DNA of 64,000 bases from Chloroflexi bacterium GWB2_49_20. GTDB taxonomy: Bacteria; Chloroflexota; Anaerolineae; Anaerolineales; Villigracilaceae. Location: assembly GCA_001796335.1 (NCBI GenBank), contig MGMF01000021.1, positions 326,579 through 390,578 of the forward strand, given 5' to 3'. Shown one piece after another: positions 50,790-61,110 of the stretch (positions are counted from its first letter, which is position 1; each line of letters starts with the position of its first letter). Position numbers and translations under genes: made by a program. Under the pieces are notes generated by a model, which worked only from the letters and a program-made list of their open reading frames with translations, did no database searches and had not been told where the DNA came from.

Positions 50790-51464
50790 TCATCTATCTG
50801 GGCTGGGGGGACCTTGTTCCGCTGGTGACAAGTTCAGATGCAGGAAAAAAGCGGGGGTTTTCTTGGCGTAATGGACATAGATTTCACCAAACATGGCTAT
50901 CGCCTCGCGTTCTTCTCGCCGCGCCAACCGGATGTACATCGTCACTAGAATTGGGAACATGATCAAAGTAGGGATGGTCGGCCATTGAAGCAGTAATCCA
51001 ACCATGATCAGTATAAATCCGACGTATTGAGGGTGACGAATGTAGGCATACGGTCCAGAAATGGCAATCTGTTGGGAACTCTGTGCCCGGTATAACACTT
51101 TCCAGGCAGCGGCAAGCAAGATAAAACCAGCTCCAATGAGCAACTCGCTAATAATGTGTAATTCGTTGAAATGAGAATCGCCCTTCAAGCCCAGAATAGT
51201 ATTCCATAAGTGCCCACTTGCATGCGTAAACAAATCTAAACCAGGATAGCGCTTGATCAGCCAACCAGACAGGAAGTAGATTGTCAACGGGAATCCATAC
51301 ATTTCTGTATACAAAGCTACCAGGAAAGCGGAAAAAGCCCCGAAGGAACGCCAGTCCCGTTTGGTCTGCGGATGACTAAAGCTGAAAGCAAATATAATCA
51401 TAACAGCGGAGCTGATGATCACAATTGGCCAGAGGCCATATGCAGGCAATGAAGACTCATTCAT
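50790..51464 (-). CDS. Isoprenylcysteine-carboxyl-methyltransferase-like membrane protein
   Basis: This 224-residue polytopic protein carries the ICMT/phospholipid methyltransferase signature GPYAYIRHPQYVGFILIMVG near 142-161 and a following RREEREAIAMFGEIYVHYAKKTPAFF segment that forms the SAM-binding end. The substrate in bacteria is usually unknown. The ATG at 51464 has AAAGGAA upstream; an earlier start at 51545 is less likely. Confidence 0.85.
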   Translation of the reverse strand: MNESSLPAYGLWPIVIISSAVMIIFAFSFSHPQTKRDWRSFGAFSAFLVALYTEMYGFPLTIYFLSGWLIKRYPGLDLFTHASGHLWNTILGLKGDSHFNELHIISELLIGAGFILLAAAWKVLYRAQSSQQIAISGPYAYIRHPQYVGFILIMVGLLLQWPTIPTLIMFPILVTMYIRLARREEREAIAMFGEIYVHYAKKTPAFFLHLNLSPAEQGPPSPDR

Positions 51465-51609
51465 AATCAATGATTTCCTTTCAAACCAAACGCTTTCAGT
51501 GCAATCTTCTCTTTCATCCCACTGATACGTCAACATTTTTCTCAATGAGCGCCTTACAGTTGTCTAATTTCAGGCGCAATTGGCTGCAGAATCCCTTTTG
51601 ATGAAAGAA

Positions 51610-52902
51610 TTAAGGGGTGCTTGTTGAAATTCCAAGTTTTTGGAGGTGGGAGAGGACTGGTTCGAATCCGGGGTGGTACACAAGACTTTGCCGTAAATCA
51701 TCACTGGCGCCGTTTATGTCTCCGAGAGCTTCTTTGGCCAGAGCACGCCAGAAGTAACTTTCTTCCAAAACAGGTTCGCTCATATTATCCAGGGTCGTAG
51801 TTGCCAAATCGATCACATCTTGATAACGACCTGTGTAATAATAAGCCCAATATGGCCCTGTTTGATACCACATCATTCGCCATGGACGTGCTTCCTCCTG
51901 AATTGAAGGATAGAGAGCAAAAGCTTGATCGTATGCACTGGCAGCGTTTGTGTAATCTTGCAAGATGACCAGACTGGAACCACGATTGAACCAGGCAAAA
52001 AACAGATCACGGTCAGTTAGATAAGAAATTTCTTCCGAAGCTTTCTGAGCCGCAAACTGGTCAGCAAAAATTTTTTCTGCCTGATAGGCTAGAACGGAAA
52101 TTACATCTAACTCCTGCTCAACCGGATACACCACAAGATAAGTGAAATTAAAAGCGCGCCAGTAAGATTCAAGCGTCTCGAATGGAATTTGAATATTGGG
52201 ACCCATATATGAATCTTGTGCTGTAAAGCGATGAGTATCGTTATCAAAGCCGGTGATGAGTTCGTAATGCCCCATCCAGCCATTAAATTTGGAATCCTCA
52301 AATCCCTTTTCAATTATGACAGGGTAGCCAGCCGCAATGAGGCGTTTCAGTAAATCCAATTCCCCGCCCATCCGAACGATTACACTAAAATCAGTATGTG
52401 TCTCAATATAATCCGCCATCTCAAAAGGCATCACATTTTTATCGCCCGTATAAGGCTTTACTTCAGATGCAATATCATATTGACTTCCTTCCCAACCCCA
52501 AAAAGATAGCGCCATCGCAAGCGTCGCTGGCCCGCAGTTATTCCAACCCTGGTATTCATGCAGGTAGCCGGAAAGCTGGACTTTATCAGGAATAGGCATC
52601 GGCGTGATTGTAGGATATGGAATTGGTGAGGAAGGAGTAATCGATTCGGTAGACAAGAGTGTGGGAGAAGGCGTTGGATCCGAAAGTTGGGACTGCGGAA
52701 TTGCGGTTCTACTGTCTGCTTTCTGCCCTTGAGGAACAAAAACAACCTGTTCTGGTGGAGAGATCACATATTTGATTTTTGCTCGCAGCTCATTTAATCG
52801 CCAATCCAGACGGCTCTTGACAGGGGGCAAGTTATAAACGACGACACCCAGAGTGAGAAGGAAAAGAGAAATCAGCCCGTATTTACACAAACGATTTTGC
52901 AT
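51610..52902 (-). CDS. Secreted C39-family peptidase-like protein with TPR region
   Basis: The protein has 430 residues with an N-terminal helix (about 8-26), a Ser/Thr/Pro-rich linker and a C39-like domain with the putative catalytic cysteine in GWNNCGPATLAMAL near 122 and histidine in GHYELITGF. The C-terminal third contains tetratricopeptide-like repeats (AWFNRGSSLVILQDYTNAASAYDQAFALYP). This architecture is common in Anaerolineae. Its target is unknown. Confidence 0.87.
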   Translation of the reverse strand: MQNRLCKYGLISLFLLTLGVVVYNLPPVKSRLDWRLNELRAKIKYVISPPEQVVFVPQGQKADSRTAIPQSQLSDPTPSPTLLSTESITPSSPIPYPTITPMPIPDKVQLSGYLHEYQGWNNCGPATLAMALSFWGWEGSQYDIASEVKPYTGDKNVMPFEMADYIETHTDFSVIVRMGGELDLLKRLIAAGYPVIIEKGFEDSKFNGWMGHYELITGFDNDTHRFTAQDSYMGPNIQIPFETLESYWRAFNFTYLVVYPVEQELDVISVLAYQAEKIFADQFAAQKASEEISYLTDRDLFFAWFNRGSSLVILQDYTNAASAYDQAFALYPSIQEEARPWRMMWYQTGPYWAYYYTGRYQDVIDLATTTLDNMSEPVLEESYFWRALAKEALGDINGASDDLRQSLVYHPGFEPVLSHLQKLGISTSTP

Positions 52903-53157
52903 ACGAAGACTCTTTTTAAAAAACCATGCCCTTCAATTCCTTGCGAGACTGCCAACCTATATCTATTTACTGTTAATAATATTAGTCTACCAGAATGATT
53001 TCGAAAATACGCTGAAATGCTTATGTGCGCTTGCGCCATCTGGCGCTGGTGGAAATTCGTTACAGTATAGTAATCTTGAACTACTGTGAAATATTTATGC
53101 AAATTTCATGATCCCAATATTGTTTAGAGAGGATGACGTAAAGAAGATAGATATGTA

Positions 53158-53609
53158 ATGAGACGTTTGACACCGGGATGGATGTTTGTGGTCGCTTTGT
53201 TTAATACCCCCGGCGGTTTGGCTGACAAGGCGCCACTCGTCTCAGGTTATTTGTCGAATTAGATGGCGGTCAGTTACCTTCAGCCATACACCAATCCCCT
53301 GGGTTTCAACTATCCCGCACAATTGAATTTCGAAAGGTTGAGTTTTTGCTGCCGCCGAATGTAAGCGTAACATTAATCGGTACACCCCCGAGCGTGCCAG
53401 GTTTGATAACCCTGCAAGATGGCTCACCCTATAAGGTTAATTCTTACACAAACCTAATGGCAGGTGAAAGAATCAACCTGCCCTTCTCGGGTCAACCCAA
53501 TTTGAATACTTCCGGAAATTTCAGCGCAGAAAATGCTAGAACTCCAATTAACCATCCAAGATTGCTAAAGGGACCAGACCAGCGGTTCTCGGTCTGGCAA
53601 TGGGTGTGA
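53158..53609 (+). pseudogene. Frameshifted gene for a secreted protein
   Basis: An ATG at 53158 opens MRRLTPGWMFVVALF, a signal-like start, but this frame stops after 34 codons. A different frame then runs open from 53226 to 53609 with plausible extracytoplasmic sequence (LFVELDGGQLPSAIHQ, FLLPPNVSVTLIGTPPSVPG, MAGERINLPFSG). A single frame change between 53226 and 53262 would join them. I do not recognise the family, and a real gene starting internally is possible. Confidence 0.45.
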
Positions 53610-53664
53610 TGGGTGCATGGTGGTAGTGTAAACCTGTAGAGTATGAAACCGGAGAGAGAATATT

Positions 53665-53838
53665 ATGGACGAATCCTCAGAAACTGATCTGGATGAAATT
53701 ATTGCCAGGATTGCTCAGTTGGATAAAGATCACGAACGCACAGAAATAAGCGACGATGAGACCAGCACCTCGCAACGCAATCCATTCTTAATAAGGAATT
53801 TTTTTATCGATGGAACTTTCCCGGTTTTCGCGGCGTGA
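53665..53838 (+). CDS. Small acidic protein before the L,D-transpeptidase
   Basis: A 57-codon frame with GGAGAG 8 nt before its ATG encodes an acidic N-terminal part (DESSETDLDEIIARIAQLDKD). It overlaps the start of the L,D-transpeptidase gene by 29 bp, which suggests translational coupling. No family is recognised. Confidence 0.45.
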   Translation: MDESSETDLDEIIARIAQLDKDHERTEISDDETSTSQRNPFLIRNFFIDGTFPVFAA

Positions 53839-54862
53839 CTTTCTCAAATTAGGGGCTGCCACACTTGGCAGCCTTGCCTTTACGCCTTTCATGCCAAATT
53901 TGGGTGAATTCAACGATAGTGAGATGGTGCGTGTCGCGGCAAAATCGGTCAGCGTCTATAGCCAGCCAGACGATACCAGTCTGATCGTGAGTCAGCACTA
54001 TCGTGATGAGATCGTTAATATCTATGAAGAAGTAGTAACCAAGACACCGAGTTATAATCCTATCTGGTATCGCGTTTGGGGTGGTTACATGCACCGGGCT
54101 CGTTTACAAAAGGTCAGAATAGCTTATAACAGTCCACTGAATGCTATCTCGGAAAATGGACGATTGGCTGAAGTTACTGTACCTTTCACAGGGACCATGC
54201 GGTACACCTCTTACGAGGGCTGGCAGGCACTTTATCGCCTTTATTACAAGACCACGCACTGGATTGTCGGTATAGACGAAGGCCCAGACAGACAGCCCTG
54301 GTACCGATTGTGGGATGAATTAATGAAAATAAACTATCACGTCCAGGCTACTCACTTAAGAGTACTTCCTGATGAGGAGTGGTCTCCTATCTCTCCAGAA
54401 ATCCCCTTCGCAAAAAAACTCATCGAAGTTGATTTAGCCAGACAGAACCTGACCGCTTATGAAAACGACCAGGTTGTCTTTCAGACAAAAATCTCTTCCG
54501 GCATTCCCGGGCGTCAGCCGAAAAACGAACTACCAACCGAAACACCACGTGGAAAATTTAATATTCAAAGTAAATATCCGTCCAAACATATGGGAGATGG
54601 CAACCTGGCTGCCGACATTGATGCCTATGAGTTGGTGGGAGTCCCCTGGACGTGTTTCTTTACTGGGACTGGATATGCCTTTCATGGCACTTTTTGGCAC
54701 GATAACTTTGGCGTCCCAATGAGCCGTGGTTGCGTCAACATGCGTCCGGCAGAAGCCAGGTGGCTCTTCCGCTGGACTCGCCCGGCGGTGACTGCGAGCG
54801 AGTTTGAAATCCCAGGTAAGGTTGATTTCAGAGACTACGGCACCAAGGTGGAGATATTTTAA
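53810..54862 (+). CDS. L,D-transpeptidase (YkuD) with Tat-type signal
   Basis: The 350-residue protein begins with a twin-arginine signal (SRRDFLKLGAATLG). The YkuD domain in the C-terminal third has the catalytic motif HGTFWHDNFGVPMSRGCVNM near 298-317, with its histidine and cysteine. It should act on peptidoglycan or tether surface proteins. The N-terminal half has SH3-like repeats. AAGGAA precedes the ATG. Confidence 0.92.
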   Translation: MELSRFSRRDFLKLGAATLGSLAFTPFMPNLGEFNDSEMVRVAAKSVSVYSQPDDTSLIVSQHYRDEIVNIYEEVVTKTPSYNPIWYRVWGGYMHRARLQKVRIAYNSPLNAISENGRLAEVTVPFTGTMRYTSYEGWQALYRLYYKTTHWIVGIDEGPDRQPWYRLWDELMKINYHVQATHLRVLPDEEWSPISPEIPFAKKLIEVDLARQNLTAYENDQVVFQTKISSGIPGRQPKNELPTETPRGKFNIQSKYPSKHMGDGNLAADIDAYELVGVPWTCFFTGTGYAFHGTFWHDNFGVPMSRGCVNMRPAEARWLFRWTRPAVTASEFEIPGKVDFRDYGTKVEIF

Positions 54863-56130
54863 CTTTTCAGGTAAACTGAACAAATAGTTCCCATAAACCG
54901 CCATTATCCCAAAGTTGTTTGCAAATCTTCATTAAATTCCGCCGACCTGGAAAATTCTTCTGCTGATGGAAACGCAATGATCCATCGACCTTTTCATCTT
55001 CCAGAATGGAAGACTTTGAAAGGAATAAAATACCCCCAAAACTAAGGCGAGCAGGTTGGTTTCCTAATCGGCTGGCTCGTATTTTTGTTTTCTGTTCGCT
55101 ACCATCCCTTGACTTCCCATTACATCTGTTTATACGGGTTTGCACAGCACTCCTTTGAATTGTAAATTTAGGTCAGTGATTCGAGCCTAGGACAAAAAGG
55201 AATGAAATAGAAGCGCTCTCCCGAGGTTTAACTGAGGATGCTTTTTGTAGAAATACCCGTCTGCAAGGAAAATTTACCTTTCTGGGAACGCCCTTATCTA
55301 GATGTAAACCTGCTTACAGCGGCTACCGTGGTGCTAATCATCACTCAACTCAACTGTAAAGTTTACCCCACCAGCAATGAAGGCGTCGCGCTCAGCTTGT
55401 CTTTCTACATCTTCCTGGCACCCTTCTTTGCACGGACTGGCATGACCCTGTTCACCTTGACCCTGCTGAATCACGGACTCGTCGCCTCAGCTTAACTGCT
55501 GACCGCGTAGAGACCGCATCAGCGCTGCTGCAGAGTTGACCAGTTCCATAAGTTCAGCGGATGGGGTAAAATCCTCTCGGCAGGTCATGGTGTCACTTCT
55601 ATTGGTGTGGTAACCGTGAGGATAACACTTGACTTACTCTTTTAATAAATTACAGAAAGAAGTTTAAACTACTTATCAGCACATTATTCCCCCTATAGAC
55701 TTTAGATGAACGATGCAATCAAAACAATGAGTCATAGCGTTATCAAAACAACACAGCCTGATCAGATGCCAGCCATTTTATCGAATTTACATATTCACCA
55801 ACAGATTCGCATTTTTTCTGTTTCATCGTGAAATACACTTTCTGGAGTTGGCGCTAAGTCAAAAACCATCCAATTCACCCTTATCTCATAACCGCTTGGT
55901 CGTTGGTTTAAGTACTTCCTCCGTACCTGTTTACCAGGCGACAAGAAAAGGGTGTTCTTGGTTTAAGATTCCGTTTTTTATGTTTTGATCAAGCAGACTT
56001 ATCTAGAATACTGAATTACTTTTTTGTATTCTCCGTTCGTATCATCTCATAAATTTGGCCGGCTGCTTAATCCCACCTTAAATTATTGTGATGATGGGTC
56101 AATAGTGTATAATGCGGAAATTCTAATGCA
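54863..56130. other. Long gene-poor stretch
   Basis: About 1.27 kb without a convincing gene. An 85-codon hydrophobic frame at 55238-55495 (+) and a 92-codon frame at 54867-55145 (-) have no ribosome-binding site or recognised family. The stretch marks the border between the accessory region and the amino-acid genes and may hold decayed genes. Confidence 0.5.
56086..56113 (+). promoter_or_regulatory. Sigma70-type promoter of the aminotransferase gene
   Basis: TTGTGA and TATAAT are separated by 16 bp, 17 bp upstream of the ATG at 56131. The short leader has no clear ribosome-binding site, so translation may be nearly leaderless. Confidence 0.55.
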
Positions 56131-57321
56131 ATGAACCTAACAATGAATCTCAACCAACAATTCAACTTTATCCGTCAATCCCCCACAGTTGCCCTGACTG
56201 ATCGGATCGCCGCCCTTAAAACCAGCGGACGCACCATTATTCCGCTGCAAGTTGGTGACCCGGATTTTGAAACTCCGCCCTCTGTAGTGGATGTGGCGAT
56301 TAAAGCCATACAGAGCGGCCTGACCCATTACGCCCCAAGCCAGGGGCTTCCAGACCTACGGCAGGCTGTTGTCTCCAAGTTGACGCGTGACAATGACCTG
56401 ACTTATGACCCTGCCAGCGAAATCCTGGTTACGCACGGTGGCATCCATGCTTATTATCTTGCCTTGCAATCCATCCTAAATCCTGGAGACGAGGTGCTCA
56501 TTCCTGACCCAACCTGGCCCACGCACGCCAACATGGTCACCATGCTGCGCGGGAATGTGGTGCGTGTCCCCGCTCTGGCTGAAAACAGATTTATCCCTCC
56601 GATCGACTCTTGGGGTAAAGCCCTGACTCCCAAAACCCGCCTGATCGTTCTAAATTACCCGTCCAACCCGACCGGGGCATATCCCTCGCGGGAATATTTG
56701 TCGCGACTGCAGGATTTCGCCGCTGCAAACAACCTATGGATTGTCAGCGATGAGGTCTATGAAAATCTGTATTACAACGAAAAACCAACTTCAGTCGGAA
56801 CCTTCCCCGGTGCGAAAGAAAGGACTGTCCTGGTTTTCAGCCTATCCAAAACGTATGCCATGACCGGTTGGCGGATTGGTTATTTGGTTGCCCCAGCGCA
56901 GATCATCGAAAATGCCCTGAAAGCCAGCCAGAACTCAATCACTTGTGTGGCTCCTTTTGTGCAGAAAGCCGCCGCCTTTGCCCTGACCAATCCAGGTGTG
57001 CAGGCATCCGCAGCTGAAATGCGGGACTCCTACAACCGCCGCCGCTCATTGGTTATGCAAGTCGCCGCTGAGTATAAACGCGGGAAGGTACGGCTCACTC
57101 CACCGATGGGCGCTTTTTATTTCTTCCTCGATTTTCGCTCTCTTAGAATGCCGTCTACAGAAATCTGCGAACGGCTGCTGATTGAAACCGGTGTCGGATT
57201 GGTACCCGGATCGGCCTTCGGGAATGAAGGCGATGGCTTTGCCCGCATGACGATTGCAGCATCTGATACGGAGTTGGAATCCGGTTTTCGAAAGATCATG
57301 GATTGGGTCGAGAGACAATAA
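56131..57321 (+). CDS. PLP-dependent aminotransferase, class I (aspartate aminotransferase-like)
   Basis: This 396-residue fold-type I aminotransferase has VGDPDFETPP near 41, NYPSNPTGA near 175, SDEVYENLYY near 209 and the PLP lysine in SLSKTYAMTGWRIGY near 240; the substrate arginine is in FARMTIA. Aspartate or another amino acid is the likely donor. A second ATG at 56143 is an alternative start. It is convergent with asd, 10 bp apart. Confidence 0.9.
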   Translation: MNLTMNLNQQFNFIRQSPTVALTDRIAALKTSGRTIIPLQVGDPDFETPPSVVDVAIKAIQSGLTHYAPSQGLPDLRQAVVSKLTRDNDLTYDPASEILVTHGGIHAYYLALQSILNPGDEVLIPDPTWPTHANMVTMLRGNVVRVPALAENRFIPPIDSWGKALTPKTRLIVLNYPSNPTGAYPSREYLSRLQDFAAANNLWIVSDEVYENLYYNEKPTSVGTFPGAKERTVLVFSLSKTYAMTGWRIGYLVAPAQIIENALKASQNSITCVAPFVQKAAAFALTNPGVQASAAEMRDSYNRRRSLVMQVAAEYKRGKVRLTPPMGAFYFFLDFRSLRMPSTEICERLLIETGVGLVPGSAFGNEGDGFARMTIAASDTELESGFRKIMDWVERQ

Positions 57322-57331
57322 TTGATGCTCG

Positions 57332-58378
57332 CTATAACAACCCTTGTGCCACCAGGAGTTCGCCATTCAATATCGCTCCGCCCGCTGCCCCACGAATAGT
57401 ATTGTGTGAGAAATTCACGAATTTTATGTGAAAAATCGGGTCAACGCGAATCCGCCCTACCACGGTAGTCATACCATTGCCAACATCGCGGTCACGCCGC
57501 GGTTGCGGTCGGTCAGGGGCGGAGGTGACTTCAATAACGGTGGCAGGTGCGGATGACAGGGAAGCCGCAATCGCCGGGGCACGGAAACCAGCCAGTACAG
57601 AGGTAGCTTCTTCTGGTGAAACTCGCTGCGCAAATTCTACAGACACGCAGACCATGTGCCCATCTGATACGGCAACGCGGTTGGCATGGGCGGAAATTTG
57701 TATGGGAAGAAAATCTATCTTTTCGTTCAATAATGTCCCCAACATTTTCCGCGGTTCGGTCTCTACCTTTTCTTCCTCACCGGAAATGTAAGGTATGACG
57801 TTATCGAGGATGTCCAGAGATGCTACGCCGGGGTAACCTGCCCCGGAGAGCGCCTGCATCGAGACGACAAATACTTTTTTCAACGTGAAAGCATCATGCA
57901 AAGCCCGCAGGGCTATGGTCAGTCCTGTACTCGTACAATTGGGATTGGTGACAATGAAACCTTTCCAACCACGCTCACGGCGCTGGACTGCAACCAGGGC
58001 AGTGTGATCGGGATTAACCTCAGGAATGAGCAGGGGAACATCGTTCCACATGCGATGGGTGGAGGCGTTCGAGCAAACCGCATAACCGCTTTTCGCCAAC
58101 TTTTGTTCGACATCTCTAGCCTGGTTGGAAGGCAATGCCGAAAAAGCAAGTTGAGCGTCAAAACCCGGCTCAGAAGGCAGAATGGTCATCGCGCGAGCAT
58201 AAGCGGGGATGTTACCGGGAAGTACCCACTGGCAAACATCTGTGTAGGTTTGACCTACATTGCGGTCAGATCCAGTCAGTGCACTGACCTCAAACCAGGG
58301 GTGATTTTCGAGCAACTTGACAAATCGTTGGCCAACAATTCCCGTCGCCCCAAGGATGCCAATTTTTATCTTCGACAT
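57332..58378 (-). CDS. asd: Aspartate-semialdehyde dehydrogenase
   Basis: This 348-residue enzyme has the NADP loop GATGIVGQRFV at 10-20, the catalytic cysteine in NPNCTSTGL near 147 and histidine in SAHANRVAVSDGH. The sequence is of the archaeal/fungal-type branch. It reduces aspartyl phosphate to the semialdehyde for lysine, threonine and methionine. It lies 18 bp after lysC, so the two form an operon. Confidence 0.95.
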   Translation of the reverse strand: MSKIKIGILGATGIVGQRFVKLLENHPWFEVSALTGSDRNVGQTYTDVCQWVLPGNIPAYARAMTILPSEPGFDAQLAFSALPSNQARDVEQKLAKSGYAVCSNASTHRMWNDVPLLIPEVNPDHTALVAVQRRERGWKGFIVTNPNCTSTGLTIALRALHDAFTLKKVFVVSMQALSGAGYPGVASLDILDNVIPYISGEEEKVETEPRKMLGTLLNEKIDFLPIQISAHANRVAVSDGHMVCVSVEFAQRVSPEEATSVLAGFRAPAIAASLSSAPATVIEVTSAPDRPQPRRDRDVGNGMTTVVGRIRVDPIFHIKFVNFSHNTIRGAAGGAILNGELLVAQGLL

Positions 58379-58396
58379 GACGACTCCATTTATTTA

Positions 58397-59791
58397 TTAG
58401 GTGATTAATTGATGGATGGCGACGACAGCTTTGGTGGTCTCTACTGAGTCCACCACCAGGCTAATGCTACATTCGGATGAACCTTGGGCAATTGCGATCA
58501 CATTAACACCTGCTTTACCCAGGGCACTAAAAATTTTTCCTGCGATTCCTGGAGTATGCCTCATCCCTGCACCGACAACTGTGATGATGGCATTTTCACT
58601 GGATGCGCTGATACGGTCGATATCTTTACAAGCTAATTCAAACCGGAATTCGTCCCGCATCATGCATAGAACCGTCTCTCTGGATGAGCAGGAAACTACA
58701 AAGCAAATGCTCTGCTCTGAAGAGGCCTGTGAGATCATTGACACGCTGGTGTTGGTGCGTGCCACGGCCCCAAACGTGCGCGCGGCAATGCCCGGAACAC
58801 CCAGCATCCCGCGCCCTTCCACCGTAATGATGCACTGTCCCTTGAATGCGGTTACTGCCCGGATAGTACCGTCGGTGGGCTTGCCATTGTCAGGTACGAT
58901 CAGCGTTCCCGGCTCAGCAGGCGCAAAGGTATTCTTGACCCATAATTTTTTCCCGCGTTCCAGCACAGGCCGGATGGCTTTGGGATGCAGGACTTTGGCC
59001 CCATAAAAAGCCAGCTCCGAAATTTCCCTGAAGGTCAGGGTAGGTATGGTGTGGGCTGCTTTGACTAAACGCGGATCGGCCGTCATCACGCCGTTTACAT
59101 CGGTCCAGATCCAGATTTCATCCGCATCCAACGTGACCCCGAAAATGGCTCCAGAAATATCACTGCCGCCACGCCCCAAAGTGGTAGTGATACCCTGGCG
59201 AGTGGCTCCGATGAACCCGGTTAACACAGGGATCAATCCTCTTGCGAATACCGGGGAGATTATCGTTTTGCAACGCTCGGTGGTCTCATCCATCAGAGCA
59301 GTTGCACTCTGATAAACTTCGTCCGTAACGACCACTGTGCGCGTATCTACAGCCACTGAAAAGATACCTTCTTCGGTAAGTGCTGTAGCCACCAACTGTG
59401 CGCTCATTAGTTCTCCAAGGGAAGAGACTGCATCCAATATGCGTGGAGATGCTACGCCGAGAACATGAATGGCGTGGCATAGCACCAAGTATTCATCCAG
59501 GTATCCGCCAATCTTTGCACGGACATCCTTTGCACCAGGTGCGAGTTCATCCAGGGTATTGAAATGCTTTTCGCGCAAGGCTGCAACGGCTCGATCTGCA
59601 CAGGTTACATCCCTGATGCTTGCTGTGACGCCCTCAAGCAGCGCATCAGTTACTCCGCTCATGGCAGAGACAACCACTGCCACGTTATCCCATTGTCGGC
59701 GGGCTGAGAAAGCGATCTTAATAACCTGGCGAATAGCAGATGTACTCCCAACAGATGTTCCGCCAAATTTCATCACAAGCGTACTTGCCAT
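58397..59791 (-). CDS. lysC: Aspartate kinase
   Basis: The 464-residue protein starts MASTLVMKFGGTSVGS, the kinase signature, and contains GRGGSDISGAIF and WTDVNGVMTADPRLV. Two C-terminal ACT domains from about 325 (MLGVPGIAARTFGAVARTNTSVSMISQ and HTPGIAGKIFSALGKAGVNVIAIAQG) give feedback control. I chose the ATG at 59791 with GGAGA upstream rather than the longer frame. It catalyses the first step of the aspartate family pathway. Confidence 0.96.
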   Translation of the reverse strand: MASTLVMKFGGTSVGSTSAIRQVIKIAFSARRQWDNVAVVVSAMSGVTDALLEGVTASIRDVTCADRAVAALREKHFNTLDELAPGAKDVRAKIGGYLDEYLVLCHAIHVLGVASPRILDAVSSLGELMSAQLVATALTEEGIFSVAVDTRTVVVTDEVYQSATALMDETTERCKTIISPVFARGLIPVLTGFIGATRQGITTTLGRGGSDISGAIFGVTLDADEIWIWTDVNGVMTADPRLVKAAHTIPTLTFREISELAFYGAKVLHPKAIRPVLERGKKLWVKNTFAPAEPGTLIVPDNGKPTDGTIRAVTAFKGQCIITVEGRGMLGVPGIAARTFGAVARTNTSVSMISQASSEQSICFVVSCSSRETVLCMMRDEFRFELACKDIDRISASSENAIITVVGAGMRHTPGIAGKIFSALGKAGVNVIAIAQGSSECSISLVVDSVETTKAVVAIHQLIT

Positions 59792-60061
59792 AAGGTCTCC
59801 ACTCCGGATCCGGAAAATATGATCAACTGGATATCTGCTTTTTTTTTGACAAAAGAGAAGCTTATCTGTCATATGGTAATTTTAAGGAGACAACGACCCG
59901 TAATAGATAGTCGATATCAGTCGTTTTAGTGAATATGCAATTCAGATTGGCATATAAAAATTTTGCGGATTATACACCACAATTAACAAGTATCTCTGTA
60001 AATTTTTTTTTGAAAGTGAAGTAAAATCATCTCAGCATATACTAGATTTCTCGGAGGTTTT

Positions 60062-60877
60062 ATGAGAGTCGCTTTCCAGGGAGAACCCGGCGCTTACAGT
60101 GAAGAAGCAGCCCACGAATATTTTGGCCCTGTTGAAACCCAACCATTTGAGACATTCGATGACGTTTTTGCAGCAGTGACATCGGGGATCTGTGAGTCTG
60201 GTCTGATACCCATCGAGAATTCTCTGGCGGGCAGCATCCATCACAACTACGATCTGCTCCTTAGCCATCATCTGTATATCGTTGGTGAATATTTCCTGCG
60301 TGTGCGCCACTGCCTGATTGGTTTTCCTGGTGTAAAAAAGGACCAGATTTCACGAGTCATCAGCCATCCGCAAGCACTGGGTCAATGCGCCGGAACGCTG
60401 CGTAAACTGGGCTTGAAGGCCGAAGCAGTGTATGACACCGCCGGCAGCGTGAAGATGCTCAAAGCCAGCGGTGAGCGGACGACAGCAGCGATCGCGTCAA
60501 AACGAGCCGCTGAGTTATATGGAATGCAGGTACTCCAGGATGGCGTTGAAGATAACTCCGAAAATTACACTCGCTTTTTGGAAATTGCGCCAAACCCGGT
60601 CGTTCCGGAAGGCGAAATCAAGACATCCATCGTATTCACACTTAAAAATATGCCGGGTGCATTATTCAAGGCGCTGAGTGTGTTTGCCCTGCGGGATATT
60701 GACCTGACCAAGATCGAGTCACGTCCGTTGCCAGGCAAACCTTGGGAGTACCTTTTCTATATCGACTTCATTGGTCTTGTCAGTGAAGAAACCACGAAGC
60801 GTGCCCTTGACCATTTAAGCGAGTACGCAATCATGCTTCGTGTTCTTGGGTCGTATAAACGTTTTCATTCACTCTAA
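60062..60877 (+). CDS. pheA: Prephenate dehydratase
   Basis: The 271-residue protein begins VAFQGEPGAYSEEAA, has IPIENSLAGSIHHNYDLL near 52 and the catalytic NYTRFLEI near 174, and ends with an ACT domain including the ESRP phenylalanine-binding motif (KIESRPLPGKPWEYLFYID). It converts prephenate to phenylpyruvate and has no chorismate mutase part. TCGGAGG precedes the ATG. Confidence 0.96.
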   Translation: MRVAFQGEPGAYSEEAAHEYFGPVETQPFETFDDVFAAVTSGICESGLIPIENSLAGSIHHNYDLLLSHHLYIVGEYFLRVRHCLIGFPGVKKDQISRVISHPQALGQCAGTLRKLGLKAEAVYDTAGSVKMLKASGERTTAAIASKRAAELYGMQVLQDGVEDNSENYTRFLEIAPNPVVPEGEIKTSIVFTLKNMPGALFKALSVFALRDIDLTKIESRPLPGKPWEYLFYIDFIGLVSEETTKRALDHLSEYAIMLRVLGSYKRFHSL

Positions 60878-60938
60878 CAAATTCTTAGAAAATCTTTTAT
60901 GGAGTACTGAACCAGAAAATCTGCCAGAAAATCTGCCA

Positions 60939-60966
60939 TTGACATATCCCTTCCTCGTGGTAGAAT
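60939..60966 (+). promoter_or_regulatory. Strong promoter of the argGH-lysW leader
   Basis: TTGACA and TAGAAT are separated by 16 bp. Transcription would start near 60973, about 230 bp before argG, and pass through a long leader containing a hairpin and a terminator. Confidence 0.7.
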
Positions 60967-60976
60967 AGCCAACATT

Positions 60977-61060
60977 ATGCACAATCCGATTGCAATGCTT
61001 CGCTCCCGTCGTCTGCTGCCGACTTCTCATCGAGATGGACGGGAGCTTTGCTTTGGATGA
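60977..61060 (+). other. Candidate Arg-rich leader peptide of the argG operon
   Basis: A 27-codon frame begins a few bases after the predicted transcription start and has arginine codons at positions 9, 11, 12, 19 and 22 (LRSRRLLPTSHRDGREL). The arms of a 9-bp inverted repeat (61002-61010 and 61038-61046) lie inside it. Together with the terminator at 61111 this fits attenuation by arginine supply. There is no clear ribosome-binding site, so the ORF may be chance. Confidence 0.4.
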
Positions 61061-61110
61061 CGAACTGAACGAATTGGTGCCTTGATAAACACCTGAGTTA
61101 ACCCAAACAG

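Noticed and set aside
50590..50962. Overlapping + strand frames near 50.6 kb
   Set aside because: They lack a ribosome-binding site and overlap the methyltransferase gene in antisense; at most a decayed fragment.
55238..55495. An 85-codon hydrophobic frame
   Set aside because: No ribosome-binding site and no family resemblance; it is isolated in a gene-poor stretch.
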